Source: Actinomycetota bacterium (lineage in GTDB: Bacteria; Actinomycetota; Humimicrobiia; Humimicrobiales; Humimicrobiaceae). Taken from it: 6,760 bases of DNA. The first letter of the stretch is position 1; the number at the start of each line of letters is the position of its first letter. The notes under the pieces were generated by a model, which saw nothing but the letters and a program-made list of their open reading frames with translations, searched no databases and was not told where the DNA came from. Below, one piece after another: positions 4,581 to 6,760 of the stretch. The position numbers and the translations under genes were made by a program. The stretch covers positions 1 through 6,760 of the forward strand of contig JAQUMQ010000075.1 of assembly GCA_028718045.1 (NCBI GenBank). Direction: 5' to 3'.

Positions 4581-5528
4581 ATGAATATATTTTACGAAAC
4601 GATAAAAAAATTCAATGATTTCAACAGCAGGATAAATATCAAATTAAATCAATTAATGCCAAAATATTCTATATCGGAAAATATTATCTTTACCTACGAT
4701 AGAATTCTTGATGAAAAATCAAAGTCAGAAAATAAGCAATATATCAAGATCAAAGGAAAGTTCGGTCTTGCAAAGCAGGAAATAGAAAGTAAAAGAAGCG
4801 TCATAACGAAACTCGAACCTTTAATGATTCATTTTCAAGATGCATATAAAAAGAATTATATGGAAATAGAAATGAAGTCCATATCTCAAAAAGCATACGT
4901 TAGAATTAAAAAAGAGGAATTAAGAAATTATCTTGCAAGTCATGAATTAAAGTTAAAAGAAAAAGCCGAGATAAGATTAGAAAAAGAAAAGATTAATCTT
5001 GAAATTGAGTCACTTAAAAATAGGATTGAAAGAAAATGTTTGGATTATATCGAGGAAGTAAGTGGAAAAAATATCGACAATTTAAAATCGGAAGTTTTAA
5101 ACATTTCCGAAGAATTAATGAAAATCCCTCTGAACGAAAAAGAAATAAGTTCGGAATATGTAAAAACCGAAGAGTACCTTAATTCCATAAGTGAATTCAG
5201 GCAAGCTTATAAGAAGTTGTATTATTTTATGTCAGGCGTTTTTAAAAAGACACAGGAATTCATAGATGGGTCAAATATCGAAAAAATTCTTCCCGATCTT
5301 GTTTCGATACAGGATGAATTGAAAGAAAAATACAATGATTTTGACAGATTGGAGTTGGAGGACAATAAGATTAATGATTTTTTAAATCTTAAAGAAGGTT
5401 ATGAGGAAGATTTGCGCAAATCAGAAAAGGAACTTGAAAATATCGACGAACTTGTCAATAAAGACGAGAAATTAATTGCCATCAAAAATGAAATTGAAAA
5501 TTATATAGATCAGCATAAGGAAATGTAG
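4581..5528 (+). CDS. Hypothetical cytosolic protein rich in coiled coil
   Basis: I do not recognise this 315-residue protein. It is very rich in Lys, Glu, Ile and Leu, has a single cysteine (C153), and has no signal peptide or membrane segment. Long helices with hydrophobic spacing typical of coiled coil are clearest at about 108-185 (for example the run around L-E-K-E-K-I-N-L-E-I-E-S-L-K) and at about 235-313. The segment at 200-235 (Y-L-N-S-I-S-E-F-R-Q-A-Y-K-K-L-Y-Y-F-M) is less charged and may be a folded or contact region. No enzyme motif (Walker A, protease, nuclease) is visible. The ATG follows an in-frame TAA at 4578-4580, so no upstream extension is possible. The Shine-Dalgarno is poor. 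It is followed after 119 nt by another unrecognised gene on the same strand. Structural, tether or adaptor roles are possible but unsupported. Confidence 0.75.
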   Translation: MNIFYETIKKFNDFNSRINIKLNQLMPKYSISENIIFTYDRILDEKSKSENKQYIKIKGKFGLAKQEIESKRSVITKLEPLMIHFQDAYKKNYMEIEMKSISQKAYVRIKKEELRNYLASHELKLKEKAEIRLEKEKINLEIESLKNRIERKCLDYIEEVSGKNIDNLKSEVLNISEELMKIPLNEKEISSEYVKTEEYLNSISEFRQAYKKLYYFMSGVFKKTQEFIDGSNIEKILPDLVSIQDELKEKYNDFDRLELEDNKINDFLNLKEGYEEDLRKSEKELENIDELVNKDEKLIAIKNEIENYIDQHKEM

Positions 5529-5647
5529 ATTTTTGTTTAAATAAGGTATTTATCGAGATCTAAATCTATCAACCATAAGCATCTTTTATTTTAAGTAGCA
5601 AATATGATTAATTTATAAATTATATTAAAAAGCATAGGATTGAATAA

Positions 5648-6337
5648 ATGAGTCTTGAAATTTGTGAAGTAAGCATTCCCGAAAAATTGAAGTTAAGAAG
5701 TTCGATATTTTTTAAAAACAGAATCAGGCTTGTAGTAGACCCTGGTGCAGAATGTAAATTTATGCGAATAAGTGAAGATCTTTATTCCAAGCAGCAAAAA
5801 TATTATTTTCCCATATTCGAAAAGATGATATTTGCTAAGATTTCAAGCGATAAACATCCAAAAAACAACTCTCTGATATTTAGCGGCAGCTTCATTCAAG
5901 AGTATGAAATTGAAATGATAAAGTCATTAATCAAGGAAAATATTGAAAAAGAAAATGCCAAATACAACAAACATAAGAAGGCATTGGATAAGGAAATATC
6001 GGAAATAATAGGTAGTTTAAGCAATGAGATTGCAAACCAAAAAGACTATCTAAAAAAAGATTATTTAACAAAACAACAATATAATGAGAATATCAAAATA
6101 CTTTTATCGGCATATATGGATGTCATAAAACTAAAACTTGACAAAGATGTAAATTTAAAAAACGAAGACAGAAACCTTATAGACAAGTTTTATAAAAATA
6201 TGATCGAGGGACTTTGCGGCAATAATATTTTAAGCGACATCGCTGCTGATTTTAGCAAACCAGGCTTTAAAGATACAGAATATGACAATAAGGACGATAA
6301 TCAGAAATATGAGACTGGCACTGGCAATAGCTTGTAA
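5648..6337 (+). CDS. Hypothetical protein with acidic C-terminal tail
   Basis: I do not recognise this 229-residue protein. The first ~85 residues look like a compact beta-rich domain (E-I-C-E-V-S-I-P, I-R-L-V-V-D-P-G-A-E-C-K-F-M-R, S-L-I-F-S-G-S-F). Residues 86-135 form a long charged helix (M-I-K-S-L-I-K-E-N-I-E-K-E-N), and 145-190 are further helices. The last ~22 residues are acidic and polar (Y-D-N-K-D-D-N-Q-K-Y) and probably disordered. The cysteines are C6, C36 and C190. There is no signal peptide or membrane segment. The start is supported by AGGA (5636-5639) 8 nt before the ATG. Composition and codon use resemble the preceding coiled-coil gene, and the shared strand with a 119-nt gap suggests a common unit. 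No catalytic motif is visible, so no function is proposed. Confidence 0.75.
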   Translation: MSLEICEVSIPEKLKLRSSIFFKNRIRLVVDPGAECKFMRISEDLYSKQQKYYFPIFEKMIFAKISSDKHPKNNSLIFSGSFIQEYEIEMIKSLIKENIEKENAKYNKHKKALDKEISEIIGSLSNEIANQKDYLKKDYLTKQQYNENIKILLSAYMDVIKLKLDKDVNLKNEDRNLIDKFYKNMIEGLCGNNILSDIAADFSKPGFKDTEYDNKDDNQKYETGTGNSL

Positions 6338-6493
6338 GCTTTATAATCATTAAACTCATTAGATTTATCGATTTTTATTGCAACGGTTGGTTTTGCAAAA
6401 GATTTAAAATAACAGTCGATCACATTAACCGTTATAATGACGATAGTGCCGTAAAATATTTTATCTTTGCTTTTAAGTAATTACAGTAAATGC

Positions 6494-6522
6494 TTAATAG
6501 ATAAATATAAAAATACTATATA
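6494..6522 (+). promoter_or_regulatory. Possible promoter of the membrane protein gene
   Basis: TTAATA (6494-6499), a 17-nt spacer and TATATA (6517-6522) match 4 of 6 and 5 of 6 of the consensus. In DNA this AT-rich such matches arise by chance, so this is tentative. Confidence 0.3.
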
Positions 6523-6628
6523 CTCGAAAACAAATATGCTCGATGGCATTGAATCTTCCCAACAGCAGCTTTTATAAACGTTTTTAATTTCAGTTTATAA
6601 ATTATTTTTAAATAAAAATTACTTTTTT

Positions 6629-6636
6629 AGGGGGGG
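6629..6636 (+). promoter_or_regulatory. Strong ribosome binding site selecting a TTG start
   Basis: AGGGGGGG stands out in an AT-rich region and lies 8 nt before the TTG at 6645-6647. No ATG in that frame is equally placed, so this site decides the start of the gene that runs off the window. Confidence 0.65.
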
Positions 6637-6644
6637 TATTTAAA

Positions 6645-6760
6645 TTGTTTAATAAGTTTAAAAATGTCGATGAGTTGGCTGGCAGTGACAATAATATAGT
6701 AAACAGTCTTTATCATAACTGGGTTGATATGCTGACCATAGTTTTGATTGTCGTAGTTTT
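6645..6760 (+). CDS. N-terminus of a probable membrane protein (cut by window end)
   Basis: From the TTG at 6645 the frame stays open for 38 complete codons to the end of the window. The visible protein begins with a short basic and polar segment (F-N-K-F-K-N-V-D-E-L-A-G-S-D-N-N), then N-S-L-Y-H-N-W-V-D-M-L-T-I-V-L-I-V-V-V, which becomes strongly hydrophobic and looks like the start of a first transmembrane helix. An N-terminal cytoplasmic region before the helix fits small ion-channel or MotA/TolQ-like membrane proteins, but 38 residues are too few to choose a family. It follows the two unrecognised plus-strand genes after 307 nt and may belong with them or be independent, since it has its own strong ribosome binding site and a possible promoter. 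Confidence 0.6.
   Translation, partial: MFNKFKNVDELAGSDNNIVNSLYHNWVDMLTIVLIVVV

Larger units (their letters stand above)
6338..6644. other. Intergenic region with inverted repeats
   Basis: This 307-nt gap has no supportable gene. Near its start it holds TTGCAA (6378-6383) and TTGCAA (6393-6398) around a 9-nt loop, and a wider inverted pair AACGGTT (6382-6388) and AACCGTT (6427-6433). A possible promoter follows at 6494-6522 and a G-rich ribosome binding site at 6629-6636. No clear rho-independent terminator follows the upstream gene. Confidence 0.4.

Overview
The window is AT-rich bacterial DNA with short Shine-Dalgarno-led genes. It holds a CCA-encoding tRNA-Gln and an IscU/NifU-IscS/NifS-TusA-DsrE sulfur gene set of the kind common in anaerobes (Desulfobacterota, Nitrospirota, Firmicutes and similar). 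Species cannot be named from this sequence alone. All complete recognisable genes up to position 4145 lie on the minus strand, and the genes after 4580 lie on the plus strand.

Layout. 1-217 (+): the end of a HepT-type (DUF86) toxin gene that looks frameshifted. 474-1038 (-): a BrnT/BrnA type II toxin-antitoxin operon with a near-consensus promoter, a perfect 25-bp palindromic operator and an almost leaderless toxin mRNA. 1096-1190: a short, much more GC-rich stretch with tandem GAAGAACC units, directly downstream of tRNA-Gln(CTG) at 1191-1264 (-). 1420-4145 (-), in order of transcription: a cysteine-desulfurase-like gene (nifS/iscS), a NifU/IscU scaffold, a TusA protein with an added N-terminal CxxC...CxxC module, and a DsrE-family protein. 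4146-4580: a divergent intergenic region. 4581-6337 (+): two unrecognised genes, the first a 315-residue cytosolic protein rich in coiled coil, the second a 229-residue protein with an acidic tail. 6645-6760 (+): the start of a gene with a membrane segment, beginning at TTG behind a strong G-rich ribosome binding site and cut by the window end.

Main point of interest. The NifS/IscS homologue keeps the fold motifs and the mobile-loop cysteine (C328), but the PLP Schiff-base lysine is missing: the usual S-x-H-K motif reads S-S-Q-Q at residues 202-205. The usual PLP-contacting Gln is also replaced, by Ala182. By standard mechanism it should not work as an ordinary cysteine desulfurase. It sits with a three-cysteine IscU-type scaffold, a TusA and a DsrE, which suggests a non-canonical Fe-S or sulfur-relay set in which the 'desulfurase' may act as a cysteine-donating partner or use sulfur from another source. 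The known parallel is the lysine-less IscS of Archaeoglobus fulgidus.

The second point of interest is the unrecognised plus-strand set after 4580 (coiled-coil protein, tail protein, membrane protein), a candidate for an undescribed multi-gene system. Its function cannot be read from this window.
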